DNA of 64,000 nucleotides. Origin: Evernia prunastri (Eukaryota; Ascomycota; Lecanoromycetes; Lecanorales; Parmeliaceae). Shown here one piece after another: positions 34,844 through 45,827 of the stretch. The DNA lies in the NCBI GenBank assembly GCA_003184365.1, contig NKYR01000013.1, positions 186,001 through 250,000 of the forward strand, given 5' to 3'. Each line of letters begins with the position of its first letter. Positions within the stretch are counted from its first letter, which is position 1. Position numbers and translations under genes: made by a program. The notes under the pieces were generated by a model, which was given only the letters and a program-made list of their open reading frames with translations, was not told the origin of the DNA and did no database searches.

Positions 34844-36823
34844 GATTGTAAGTCGAAATGGCTGTAGAATGGAAAAGATTCTTGAGATGTCTGTGGAAGA
34901 TAGAAAGCTGAGAGATGGACGCGCTCTGAATATATAATAACAATATACCTATACAGAAAAACTGGAATGTACATTGATATCTGTTTCAGTTTCTACACAG
35001 TACAATACTCTAAGGTTTTCGGAGATAAAGATCTCGGGCTTTCGGCTTTCGGCACTGTGTAACTCTGCGAGATTCTGGGACAGACTAATAATAAAGTAGT
35101 TTAAAGTAGTGTACATACCTTAACTTCGGGCCTCAATGACTCGGCCGGGGTGGCATGACTCATATGAGCCTCCCCAAACTCGCCAGTACATAATGATTTC
35201 GGCAATGACTTGGCAAGTCAGCAACGTCCGATTGGTACAGCAGTACACCACTCACTTCGCTTATCTTGCCAACCATATTATTCACTCCACGACATGACAG
35301 CAGTCAAACTCAAAAAGTCAGATGCACCGTGCATGGACATTGTACTTTACATGAACTTCCACAACCAGGAGCGCTACAATTTCCTCTGCCTACAATCTCT
35401 TCTCCCGACTTGCGTTGTGTGGGCGGAAGGAAAATGATCATGGCACCAGAAGCCGGCAACAAGACATGGCGAATGGGTAGTGTTCATGCAGGAGGTTTGC
35501 GACACGTGGACGAGTAACAAGGACAAGTCGAATACCCCCACGCTGCCCAATACGTGTCCAACTCGGTCAAAGGATGGGGAGACTGAGAAGATGGAGACGC
35601 CCGGCAATACCTGCGCTCTGAGATTACACAGAAGCGATCGTTAGAGCTGGTGAACCAAGGTACAGGACTGAGGAGAAGGATAAAAATAGGCGGGATATTC
35701 GTGTGGGAATACGGAATGAGCTATGAATCAAGGCCGATTACTACTCTTATATGACGTTAACAGAATGAAAGTGGGGCGTTGTGTATGCCTACGAAGTTGG
35801 CTGACGTGCTACAAATTGTCTTACCGAGGATAGTCAACACATACTTGAATATAGCATGGTGTCCTTCCCCAGCCTCCGATGGTGAATATCTATCTCAAGA
35901 CCGCAACAATGACTGAGCTCTCCATTACAGGCGCGTAAATCTTGGTGTTCAGCACTTTCAAGCCTGCCATGTCAACGAGGGTATGCTACTGATCAACGTT
36001 CTGCAACATTGCGCCAAGGAAAGTATACAAGTTCAGATCCACACAGGTCGCCTATTAGTGTGCGCCTGTGGTTGGCAGTACCAGCTCATCGATCACAGCC
36101 TGGGAGCGTGAATGAAGTTTTTGAGGATTTCCACTGCCTTGTCATCCCTCGGGCCGTAAAGGACAAGGTCCAAGGAAGTAGACCATGGCTCCTTCTCTGG
36201 AGTGAGCCTGGCTGTTTCGGTATTGGCTTAGCTAGCCATACGTCTGCGAGGATCAAGGCGCTGTAAGTGACCAATATACTCGTAAGCCCGAGAGTTCTGT
36301 GGTATGAGACCAGTTTTCCACGCGCAAAGAATTGCTAAAGGCACTCTGCTGTATAGTTGTATCCCCTGTCGCATCCTGTGGCCTCCCAGCGCAGGATGTA
36401 GGTACTGTACTGTAGGTGTGTAGGTACAAAGTACTCGTACAATTAGGCCATCCGGCTGCCTCGCTAGAACAGCAAATCTCAGGTAAAAATTGCCGCCATG
36501 TAGGGCTGTAGGGCTGCATGCACAGCAAAATCTTCGAAATGTACGCTTATTTTTCTTTACTTACCTACCTACCTACTCTTGTAAAATCCAGTGGAAGAGG
36601 AGAAAATTAGCTAAGGCTCGCTCATGAGCCAATTAAATCACCTTGGATATGATTGTTGAGACTTTCATATTCAATCTATGCTCTTCAAGGTCCATTGAAT
36701 GCATTTTAGGTTATCCAAATTGTATCTCTCCTCTGTTACTCTGGTATTTCTTTGAATGAAAAGGATCATGGAATTTTTGCATACAAGGAGCTTGAACTAA
36801 TCTCTCCGAAGAAGAACCAGACG
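34844..36823. other. 2-kb divergent intergenic region, no gene seen
   Basis: AT-richer than its neighbours. Short direct runs occur (ctttcggctttcggc near 35040; tacctacctacctac at about 36562-36576). Several open frames of 60-90 codons lack motifs or splice support. I see no tRNA box pair. It presumably contains long promoters or untranslated exons. Confidence 0.4.
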
Positions 36824-38035
36824 ATGGCAGCCTCCAGTCAGGATCCAGTACCGGAGGTATCATCTCTTTCAGTGACCTCTCCCACGGAAATATCAGATCT
36901 CAGCGAAACCATAGAACCTCTTACCGAGCTTCCTCCGCACCGCTCTCACGATCCAAACAACAATCTCAAACGTAGTGATCCTTTCAAGTTTGGCTCTCGC
37001 TACCTCGAACCTACGGACAACGTTTTCGAATTCAATGCCTGGGACCACGTAGTTCCTGACTCTGCCTACTATACCTACTGCGAAGCCCAGTACACCTCTC
37101 AACGCGCCTCTCCGGTCTCAGACTTCGACAAAGCCCGCTTCAATAACAATCCCGAGAAGTGGTGGAACCAATTTTATTCGAACAATACCTCTAATTTCTT
37201 CAAGGATCGGAAGTGGCTCCATCAGGAATTTCCTGTCCTTTCCAAGCTGACCGCAAAAGATGCAGGACCAAAGAATATCCTCGAGGTGGGAGCTGGGGCG
37301 GGAAATACGGCGTTTCCGATTCTCAAAGCCAATGAGAATCAAGGGCTCATGATTCATGCTTGCGATTTCTCGAAGAAGGCCGTTGACTTGATTAGAGCTA
37401 ATGCAGCGTACGACTCTGAGCATATGCAAGCTTCTGTATGGGATATTTCAAGTGAAGACCTGCCACCTGCAGTCCGCGAAGGTAGCGTGGACGTGGTGGT
37501 GCTGGTGTTCATATTCAGCGCTTTGAATCCGAAGCAGTGGAACGCCGCCGTAAGGAATGTATGGAGAGTACTTAAGCCTGGTGGCGAGGTTTGCTTTAGA
37601 GACTATGGGAAGGGAGATCTCACGCAGGTGAGATTCAAGAAAGGGAGATTGTTGGAGGATAATTTCTATATCAGGGGAGACGGAACACGAGTATATTTCT
37701 TCGAAGAGAATGAGTTGAAGAGGATATGGGGAGGTACGGGGACCGCAAATCGAGAAATGGGAGTCAACGGCGGAGCTAGAGAAACCAGCAGCGGAACGAC
37801 AAATGACGAGCATCCGAAAGATACAGACGAGCTCTGTAATAGTGATGAAGCGATTCCGGTTAGGATGCTCAGTGAAACCGAAGGTGCCCCTTTACCGATC
37901 GTAGAGAATACATTTGAAATTGTGAGTCTGGGTGTGGACAGAAGGATGCTTGTCAATCGCCAGAAGCAGCTGAAGATGTATCGATGTTGGATGCAGGGCC
38001 AGTTCAGGAAGCCATACTATACCGCCAATAAATGA
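36824..38035 (+). CDS. trm140: tRNA 3-methylcytidine (m3C32) methyltransferase, Trm140/METTL2 type
   Basis: Single exon, 403 aa from the first in-frame ATG; the frame is open 72 bp further upstream but without ATG. The N-terminal 75 residues are disordered. Then the METTL2/Trm140 signature FEFNAWDHVVPDSAYYTYCE, WNQFYSNNTSNFFKDRKWLH and the class I SAM fold: motif I ILEVGAGAGNTAFPIL, CDFSKKAV, SVDVVVLVFIFSALNP, WRVLKPGGEVCFRDYG, and the C-terminal RMLVNRQKQLKMYRCWMQG. A low-complexity insert rich in Gly/Thr/Glu (about residues 308-345) interrupts the last third. The enzyme modifies C32 in the anticodon loop of tRNA-Thr/Ser. No actin-binding N-terminal extension as in yeast Abp140 is visible. 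Confidence 0.92.
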   Translation: MAASSQDPVPEVSSLSVTSPTEISDLSETIEPLTELPPHRSHDPNNNLKRSDPFKFGSRYLEPTDNVFEFNAWDHVVPDSAYYTYCEAQYTSQRASPVSDFDKARFNNNPEKWWNQFYSNNTSNFFKDRKWLHQEFPVLSKLTAKDAGPKNILEVGAGAGNTAFPILKANENQGLMIHACDFSKKAVDLIRANAAYDSEHMQASVWDISSEDLPPAVREGSVDVVVLVFIFSALNPKQWNAAVRNVWRVLKPGGEVCFRDYGKGDLTQVRFKKGRLLEDNFYIRGDGTRVYFFEENELKRIWGGTGTANREMGVNGGARETSSGTTNDEHPKDTDELCNSDEAIPVRMLSETEGAPLPIVENTFEIVSLGVDRRMLVNRQKQLKMYRCWMQGQFRKPYYTANK

Positions 38036-38226
38036 GGAGAGTGAGTCTTCCGTCTTCAATATACAGACGAAGGGCGGCTATGTACAACTATTATTACATG
38101 TTTTGTACGGCAAGAGACGCTTCCATCTCAGCGCGCAGAGGCCAAAAGATTCGAGGCAAACCGGGTACAGGATGAATGGATATCATCAGCAACATGTGTC
38201 AGACCCGCCAAAAGCTGCTTCAGGTT

Positions 38227-38973
38227 TCAATAGCTGACAAGACCCTGCACAAACTTCGCCGCTGCAGGAGTATCGACGAGGTACTCAAAGTGATAAGCGT
38301 CAGTAATGGGAAGATCGTCGCAGATGAGATCATCTTTGAAGCAGTTGGTCATGACTTTGCTTGAATCCACGTTAGGGAAGGGCCGTCCTTTGAATGGATC
38401 TCCGAACACCACCTATTGCTTCAGATCATTATTGAATCCATCAATTTCAGAAGATGTTCGACTCACCACAGCCGCAATTTGCGCCGCTACTTCCGCGCTC
38501 ACCATTGCTTCTCCAAGATGAACTAGCTGGGCCCCTTGGCTATACCCGCTCAACACGATCTGCGTATCCGGACACTTTTTCGCTGCTTGGTTCAGCAGAT
38601 CTGCAGTCGTTTGCGCTCCTCCAGGATCACCACCGACCAGATAGCCCCCAATGGTGGCTGGATAATCGACTCCTTGCACGGCGATGTTGTCCGCTCCGAT
38701 CAAGTCGTCGAGATTGTTGAAGAAGGGCGGGCCAACCAAGGCGCCAACGTTGCCAAGCTCGATCGTGCCCCGCGCGAAGATGACAGTGATAGGTTTGCAG
38801 CCGACTCCGGCGGTGTCAGTGAGCTCGTTGCGCTCGACGTCTAAGTTGTCCTGACGTTTGCTGGGGAGGCTAGTGGTGCTCCTGGTCTCGAAACCTCCGG
38901 CATGGGCAATGTCGACTGGGATGGCGCGGACGGCTGATGCCAGTATGGCCAGACAGAAAACAAGCAGATACAT
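38227..38973 (-). CDS. secreted cutinase
   Basis: Exons 38973-38467 and 38412-38227 give 230 aa. The ATG at 38973 opens a signal peptide (MYLLVFCLAILASAVRA); an upstream in-frame TTG is ignored. Family blocks: CKPITVIFARGTIE (oxyanion side), GPPFFNNLDDLIG, VQGVDYPATIGGY, and the nucleophile elbow GYSQGAQ with Ser145. Exon 2, after a 54-nt intron, brings VFGDPFKGRPFP, the catalytic Asp197 in CFKDDLIC and His210 in YHFEYL. Cysteines 59/134 and 193/200 match the two disulfides of the family. It should hydrolyse cutin and other polyesters outside the cell. Stretches 30-50 look like a propeptide with a KR site (SKRQ). It is divergent from a FAT1-type gene, about 1.95 kb away. Confidence 0.93.
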
Positions 38974-40925
38974 GTTTGAAGACCTTGACTGTGACGTTTG
39001 CAAAGGCTGTGTTTTGAGGAGACGCTGACGACGGGATGTCTGAGATTTCGAGATCTTGAGCGTAGGCCGTTCTGTGCCTGTCTTCTTTTATAACATGAGA
39101 GAACAGGGGCGAGCTTGTGGCAAACCCTGTCTGGCCCCGCTTTTGTCATTGCGAGATTAAGTGAAGCCATTCGACCTAAGGGCGGAAATATCAAAAATGA
39201 CTGGTCGACGTGACAGGCAAGGTCTCCAGCAATGGAAGGAGAGAGTGAGCCGCCGAATACAAGCAAAGAGACCTTAGGTTGGGGCCGGCTTTGGGCTCGT
39301 TTCGGGAATGGAGGGAACACTCTACATTGCGTCACATTGTACTTTCATAAAGGGGCAGTAGAATGACTTGCATCGCAAGCGCGTGCATTCGAACTTTTTG
39401 ACTTTTGGGGGTTTGCGGGGTTGGAGTGGCGCCAAGAGATCTACACCAATCTCTTCAAAGTGTCAAATCATCAGCATAGTTCACTGACAACGCGGAATTG
39501 GATACGCATATCTCCCCGACCATTCCCAGAAGCGAACCAACCTCAAGCATGCCCATTGCACAGCATCTCCGACATGCATAAGACTGAACGCCGGGAAATC
39601 AATATCTACGAATACCTGGTCGCAGCACCAAAACCTCGTGCAAAGGCCAAGGTAGACACGGCAACCATTGGATAAGGAGGAAAGTGGGCTGTGGTGGAGA
39701 AGCCGGATATACTTCCACAGAGACTGCGCGGACGAAGGGTTGAGATTTTTCCATGTAGACCCCCTGACATGTATGCTCTGAGCCAGGTCTGCAAACGAAC
39801 GGTAGGTTGTCGTGTATTCAGCAATATATGAATAGGCCTATAGGTATGGAAGAACAAGGGGTTTGTCATGATGTGCCCGTCGAGTGAATGAAGCATGTCT
39901 AAAATGTGCGCCGGAAGCAGGCTGAGCAGCGTCGCTGCAAGGGCAACGTCCGGTGATGAAAGGACAACCATCGATAGGCGGCCCTTGTTTGGGACCTTGA
40001 TTAGACGGACGAAGTAGATTCGAAGTCTCCTTCGACCATGGTCTCAATAGCAGGATTTTACCATCAGATATCTCGACCGTTCTGCTGTTGTGCATCTTGC
40101 ATAACCTATACCGTACACGTACTAGTAAACGGCCGTCAATGCAACGCACATGACAGTATATGTGTTAGTAAACCGCTGTCACTTGCTAGTTTCGTTACTT
40201 TTTCGAACAAGAGAAAAAAAGGCCCGAGGTCGGTCTTAGGGTGCGGGGAATAATCCCATGTGCCCGCCTGCCAAGATTGCTAATTACTTCATGTCCTACC
40301 GGCTTTCTCACTCGACCTTTGTTCATTTGCTTGATGATTCATCTTCCTCAACTACCTTGTCATAGCTCTTCCCGATCACTCACAGTGTAGACCCACGTTG
40401 GACCGTTGAAAATTTGTATTTGATGTCGACCCTCCGCCTAAGCTCCCCGTAGTTGTATCATTCGCATGGAATGCACCAAATATTTGTATACAGAACGGAA
40501 AACAGCTCGGAACGAATTCTCTCTGAATGATACCAGTAGCTATTGTCCGGTAATCGATTCATTCGCAAGATTCACCTAGATGTCCATTCGGTTTATGAAG
40601 CCTTAGGCTCGCCGCCTAATTGCACCCAAGCTTGTGGGTGGCCATCCACGCTAAGAAAAGTCGGTCTCTTGCTTGGGACTGAAGTCGGCAAATACTTCTC
40701 CATTCCAACTACTATCGTGACCAAAAGTCTTCAGCTATGTATTATCTATACTTCATGTACTCACAATTTGCAGCTCGAAATTTTCGTTCGCAAGCTATCC
40801 AGCGTTCTTAATCTTTAATCTTAGGGTGTACGACGACCTTGGTCACCTGCGAGCCGAGGTCTTCTTCGTGATGAGTTGAGCTCACTCATGTAACTCCTTG
40901 CAAACAAACCCTGCCGGCCTGCACA
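38974..40925. other. divergent intergenic region with a possible gene remnant
   Basis: About 1.95 kb between the cutinase and FAT1-type genes. Apart from the putative remnant at 39421-39801 (separate entry) I find no coding exon. The stretch upstream of FAT1 (40300-40540) has several CT-rich tracts. Confidence 0.4.
39421..39801 (+). pseudogene. possible 2EXR/F-box-like remnant
   Basis: The frame from 39421 reads LEWRQEIYTNLFKVSNH, like the LPxExRxxIYxxLL opening of fungal 2EXR/F-box-like proteins. At 39652 there is a gtagac donor and at 39718-39720 a cacag acceptor; joining them continues in frame to PPDMYALSQVCKRT, like the ALxxVCRQT motif that follows in such proteins. There is no ATG in a suitable place upstream and the frame ends soon after, so the gene is either truncated or I miss its outer exons. 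Confidence 0.3.
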
Positions 40926-42890
40926 ATGGCGAGTAGGTTGTAACATCTTCAGACCCACAGAGTGTGCTAATTGGTCCCAGTACCCTTCGCTGTTGCGGCG
41001 CCAGCTGTGCTGGCTGGCGCAGCTTGGCTCAACGCCAAAATTCAGTTCTCCTACGATGTGAAATTGATCAGAGCGCTCCTGAATGCGAAATTTCACATCG
41101 CCTTAGGAGAGAGACGCGATCGTGTCAGCCTTTTCTACAATCTCGAGCAACATGCAACGAGCAAGAGCACAGCAGATCACGCATTCCTTATGTATCAGGG
41201 GAAGACGTGGACGTATAAAGAAGCTTATAGCATCGTGCTCAAATATGGAACATGGCTGAAGACCAAACACGGGATAGTACCAAGGGAGGTGGTTGCAATG
41301 GACTTCATGAATTCGCCCGAATTCATCTTCCTATGGCTGGGTATCTGGAGTTTAGGGGCTACACCTGCATTCATCAACTACAACTTGACTGGAGATCCTT
41401 TGCTACATTCTGTCAAGACATCCACTGCACGGATCATGTTTGTGGATCAGAAAGTCAAGCCACGGTTCACCAAAGACATCACCGATACACTTGAATCAGC
41501 CAAGGCACGGGATGGGAAAGGGCCGGTACAAACAGTTTTCTTTGATGCGGATTTGGAAGAGCAGATTATTGGTACAGAGGCGATTCGAGAGCCAGACTTA
41601 TCTAGAAGCGCCGTGCGTCTTGACATGGCTCTGCTCATTTACACCAGCGGCACTACAGGTCTACCAAAACCGGCAACCGTTAGCTGGCAAAAGATCGGAC
41701 TGTTGACGGGCTTCATGCCATCTTTGATGAGTCTAAAGAAAAGTGATCGATACTATACTTGCATGCCGCTATATCACTCCTCAGCCGCCCTCCTTGGGTT
41801 CTGTTCCTCATTGGTCACCGGCAGCACATTGGTCCTTGGCCATCGCTTCTCTACCGCCAATTTCTGGAAAGACGTTCGCCAGCACGATGCTACTATGATT
41901 CAGTACGTAGGCGAGACATGCCGTTACCTTCTCGCCGCCAAACCACAATACCATCCCGTTACAGGGGAGAACCTCGATCGCGTTAACAACGTCACTAAAG
42001 CCTTCGGAAACGGTCTTAGGCCAGATGTATGGGATAGATTCAAGGAGCGCTTCGGTATCGATACCATTGGCGAGTTTTACGGGGCTACGGAAGGTGTAAG
42101 CGCAACGTGGAATCTCAGCTCCAACAAATTCTCCAGTGGGGCCATCGGCCGGAATGGCCTTCTTTCGGCGGCTATAGTGAGACAGGATCTCGCCATCGTG
42201 GAGGTAGATTGGGCAACCGAGCTTCCTCTCCGCGATCCTCTGAATCACAATCTCTGCCGACAAGTGAGGACCGGTGAACCGGGGGAGTTGATGTTCTGGG
42301 TTGACCCTGCAGACATCCATTCATTGTTCCAGGGGTACTTCAACAACCCCTCCGCTACCGAAAGTAAGATCTTCCGTGACGTTTTCGTGAAGGAGGATGC
42401 ATACTGTCGCTCCGGAGACGTCGTACGGTGGGATAGTGAGGGAAGATGGTGGTTCTGCGATCGCATCGGCGACACATTCCGATGGAAATCCGAAAACGTC
42501 TCCACCGCCGAAGTCAGTGCCGTACTCGGAACGCACCCGCACATCCACGAGGCCAACGTCTACGGTGTCGAAGTACCCAACCATGACGGGAGAGCGGGCT
42601 GCGCTGCGATCCTATTCGACACGGAAGATGTGAGTGAGGCCTTGCTGGAGAGTGTGGCTGAGCATGCGCGGAGCAACTTGCCCAAGTATGCGGTGCCGCC
42701 ATTCCTGAGGATAGTCCGTCGCCATCAAACGACAGGGAACAATAAACAATTGAAGGTCGTGCTGAGGGGCGAGGGAATCTCACCGGAGAAGACGGGGGAG
42801 GATATGGTGTATTGGTTGAAGGATAGGAGTTATGAGAGGTTTGGGAAGAGGGAGTGGGAGAAGTTGAGTCAGGGGAGGGTAAAGCTGTGA
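40926..42890 (+). CDS. fat1: FAT1-type very-long-chain acyl-CoA synthetase / fatty acid transporter
   Basis: Exon 1 is 7 nt (40926-40932, ATGGCGA); after a 48-nt intron (gtaggt donor, gctaat branch, cccag acceptor) exon 2 runs 40981-42890, giving 638 aa. Starting MAIPFAVAAPAVLAGAAWLN the N terminus is a membrane helix. The AMP-binding P-loop is YTSGTTGLPKPA, followed by YTCMPLYHSSAALLG, GEFYGATEG, and the FATP/VLACS signature DRIGDTFRWKSENVSTAEV, ending near LPKYAVPPFLRIV. In fungi this family imports and activates long and very long chain fatty acids at the plasma membrane, ER or peroxisome. The C terminus (GRVKL) is not a clear PTS1 though L is last. Confidence 0.93.
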
Positions 42891-43091
42891 GGCCGACCTT
42901 GGTATAAAACTCACTGTGGAGGGCGTTTATCTCGCGCTAGATACCAATCCTGGCCGGTGTTTCTTTGGTACAGTACCAGGGCTCTTCAACATATTGACTA
43001 AATACTTGGCTCTGTATATATATCTATTTCTCTGCACTTCGGTCCCGGAGGCATGACCCAAAATGGCCTCATACGTCTGGATCTTATCTTC

Positions 43092-45213
43092 CTATATCTC
43101 GTGCCTCGACGAGGCCTTTCTCGGGAAATCCCTCTTGCTGTCAATGCTCCTCTTCATCTCATAGCTCCTCACGCTCTCGTAGTTTCGCAAACTCTTCACA
43201 CCCCTTTTGCCCACGGGCATGGAGAAGTTCCCGTTGCCCGTGCCGACCACATCGACCAGCTCCGTCGACGGCACGATGTACGGCTGAACTTTGTTGCGCG
43301 TCTGAGTCCTTTGCTCGTACGCATACGCGTACCCAATGAGACTCGCTTCGCTCCAGGCCGCGCCGATGAAGCTGAGTCCGAATCTGTTGTTTTTGGGCTG
43401 CTGTCAACAATCGAGACCCGATGCGGCTGGGCTTCGGAACGTCACTCACGGAATGTTCGGACCCGTCTCGACCAACGTCCCTCTCATGTTCCGCACCACC
43501 GCCTCCTTCACGGGGTAGAACCCCAGCGGTACCGTCACGACCGGCGTCCCGACCATGGCCGGCAGTCCGGGCGAGAAATTCGTCGGCAGAATCAACGCGT
43601 CGAGGCTGTAGTTCGCCAGCAAGCCGAGGATACCTTGGGGACCGGCGACTTCCAGATTGTTCTGGTACGCGGCCCAGAACAGGGGACTGGTGTTGTTGAA
43701 GCCAAGGGCCAACGACTGGTCCCATACTGCGGTGTCACGGTCCGGGTAGTCCTCTTGGGTGAAGCTGTGGGTAAAGTTCTCCACGTCGGCTAGGTCGTGC
43801 ACGTTTTGTGGGTTGTAGGACAGCATTGACAGATACTCGCCTGGCAAATCGGAGACGAAGTCGACATCAAGGACAATGCCCTCGTTTGAGCCATTGTTGT
43901 ACTGAGCGAGTGCGTATGCCGTAATGTTGGTGTTGTCGACAATTGTGGCGCCTGCCTTTCTGATGGTCTCGACAGCAGCGTTGAAGGCGGCTATGACTGT
44001 GCCATCTGGCTCTTCGGTTGGGTCAATCACGTTGCGGGGAATACCAATACGCTTTCCTCGCAAGCTGGAGAAGTTGCAGGCGGCGACGTAATCAGGAGGT
44101 GTGTCCCATGGTTGAGCCAACGTGTAATTGTCGTAAGGATCCTTGCCTGCGATCGCTTGAAGGACGTAAGCTGCATCTTTGACCGTCCGAGCCATCGGAC
44201 CTACGGTGTCTTGGCGTTGGCTGATTGGGATGACCAGAGATCGCGAGGTAAGTCCTACGGTGGGCTTGATACCTACGAGATTGCTGACTTCGCTGGGACT
44301 CAGAATGCTGCCGCTTGTTTCCGATCCGAGAGCTGCGAATGCAAGTCCGATTGCTGAGGAGACGCCGCTCCCGCTGGAACTTCCACTAGGATCTTGGCCT
44401 GGGTAATAGACCCCCTAGATTATGATTTCGAAGTCAGTCTTGCTACTCTGAGGAGGTGTAGCGAGTTTTGAAATGCATCTATAGACTGAATACTCCCAAG
44501 ACAGGTCTCAAGGCTCAACATTTGTTTTAAAAGGGGAAACATGGACTTCAGGAATACGTACGTAGCACTGACCGCCATAAGCACTCCACCCGTTTGTGCT
44601 GTTGTCGGATCTAAAGTTTGCCCATTGACTCAAATTCGCTTTTCCCAGTATGACCACGCCTGCAGCTCTTAGCTTGGAAGCCAATGTGGAATCCCTTGGC
44701 ACCTTCGCTCCATATAGAGCAAAAGAGCCTGCGGTGTTGTTCATTTTATCGTTAGTCGCTATGTTATTCTTGATCATAATCGGTACCCCATGCAGAGGTC
44801 CTCTGGTAGTGCCATTTGCTCGCTCTGCATCCAATTCTGCAGCAATGCTGACAGCGTCCGGGTTGATCTCGGTAACGCAATTTAGGGTTCCATTAACCTC
44901 ATTGATCCTTGCGATGTAAGCCTACAAGCTGTCAATTGCCACATCCTGTACAATGGCAACATCAAATGCATACATTGACGAGATCAACGCTTGTGAATTC
45001 ACCAGCCTCAAGCCCAGTTTCGAGCTCTTCCAGGGTGACTTGTATTAACGCTGGGAACCCTCCTAATGCTGAAAGGAGACGAGATTTAGTCTGGGCCGCG
45101 TCAATTAAGGGGAGATGAGACGCCTTACACGTTGAATTGGGGCATGTCTGTCCATACACCGAAGTCAAAAACAAACAACAAAGCAAAGAGGTGAGGGAAA
45201 AGCGCTGAAACAT
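43092..45213 (-). CDS. secreted amidase (amidase signature family)
   Basis: Exons 45213-45129, 45068-44974, 44921-44562, 44414-43450 and 43383-43092 give 598 aa; one intron is long (44415-44561, 147 nt). A signal peptide (MFQRFSLTSLLCCLFLTSVYG) precedes LEELETGLEAGEFTSVDLVN. Catalytic Lys is K111 in HGVPIMIKNN; the Gly/Ser-rich stretch DPSGSSSGSGVSSAIG holds the cis-Ser (about 193-194), and the nucleophile aligns with Ser216 in SETSGSI. The end FGLSFIGAAWSEASLIGYAY is typical. Several N-glycosylation sequons agree with secretion. The C-terminal 60 residues are basic and unusual. Substrate unknown: fungal relatives are annotated as amidases or glutamyl amidotransferase-like enzymes. Confidence 0.9.
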
Positions 45214-45827
45214 CTTGCTATTGCTCTAGACAGAGCAATTTCTTGTTTGTTTAAGGAGACAGAAATGCGAGGGCCTGAAAGGACATGCACTGGCTTTTGT
45301 ATACAATCATCGATGTAGATAACAAGAATCAAGCAATGCTGGTATTCGCATTGGAGCTTCTCCACCTTTTCCATCTTGGGAAGTTCAGAAGCCCGTGGGA
45401 ACGTCATCACAACGTTACGTCTGAAGAAAGGGATAATTGCAGTGTAAGCTTGCTTATTTACTGGTGGTAAGATAACGCTGTGAATCTTTCAAGATACTTC
45501 CCAAATAGGAAGCTCGATGACCCAAGCTGAGGCAGGGAAAGGAAAGCATATTGTTCCTTCACGGACGATCATGGACAGTCTTTGAACATGGTGAAGGATA
45601 TTGACCCACTCAAACGGCATAAGCAGATTCTTATGACGCGGAAGCCCAAGTCACAGTCCGGGTATCCAAGAAAGAGCAGGTGAGGAAAATATGTAGGCTG
45701 TAGGTCGAGATTCGGCTAAAAGTTCTGCCGATAGGTACTCTGTGAAATACTGTAGGGCTGACTGTAGGTCAAGTTGTCGACAACCACGATCTCGAGTCGT
45801 CCATTGCCTGGGTAGTATACCCTCAAC
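45214..45827. other. divergent promoter region, amidase / PIG-S
   Basis: 614 bp between divergent start codons. No coding exon, repeat or RNA gene recognised. Confidence 0.45.
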
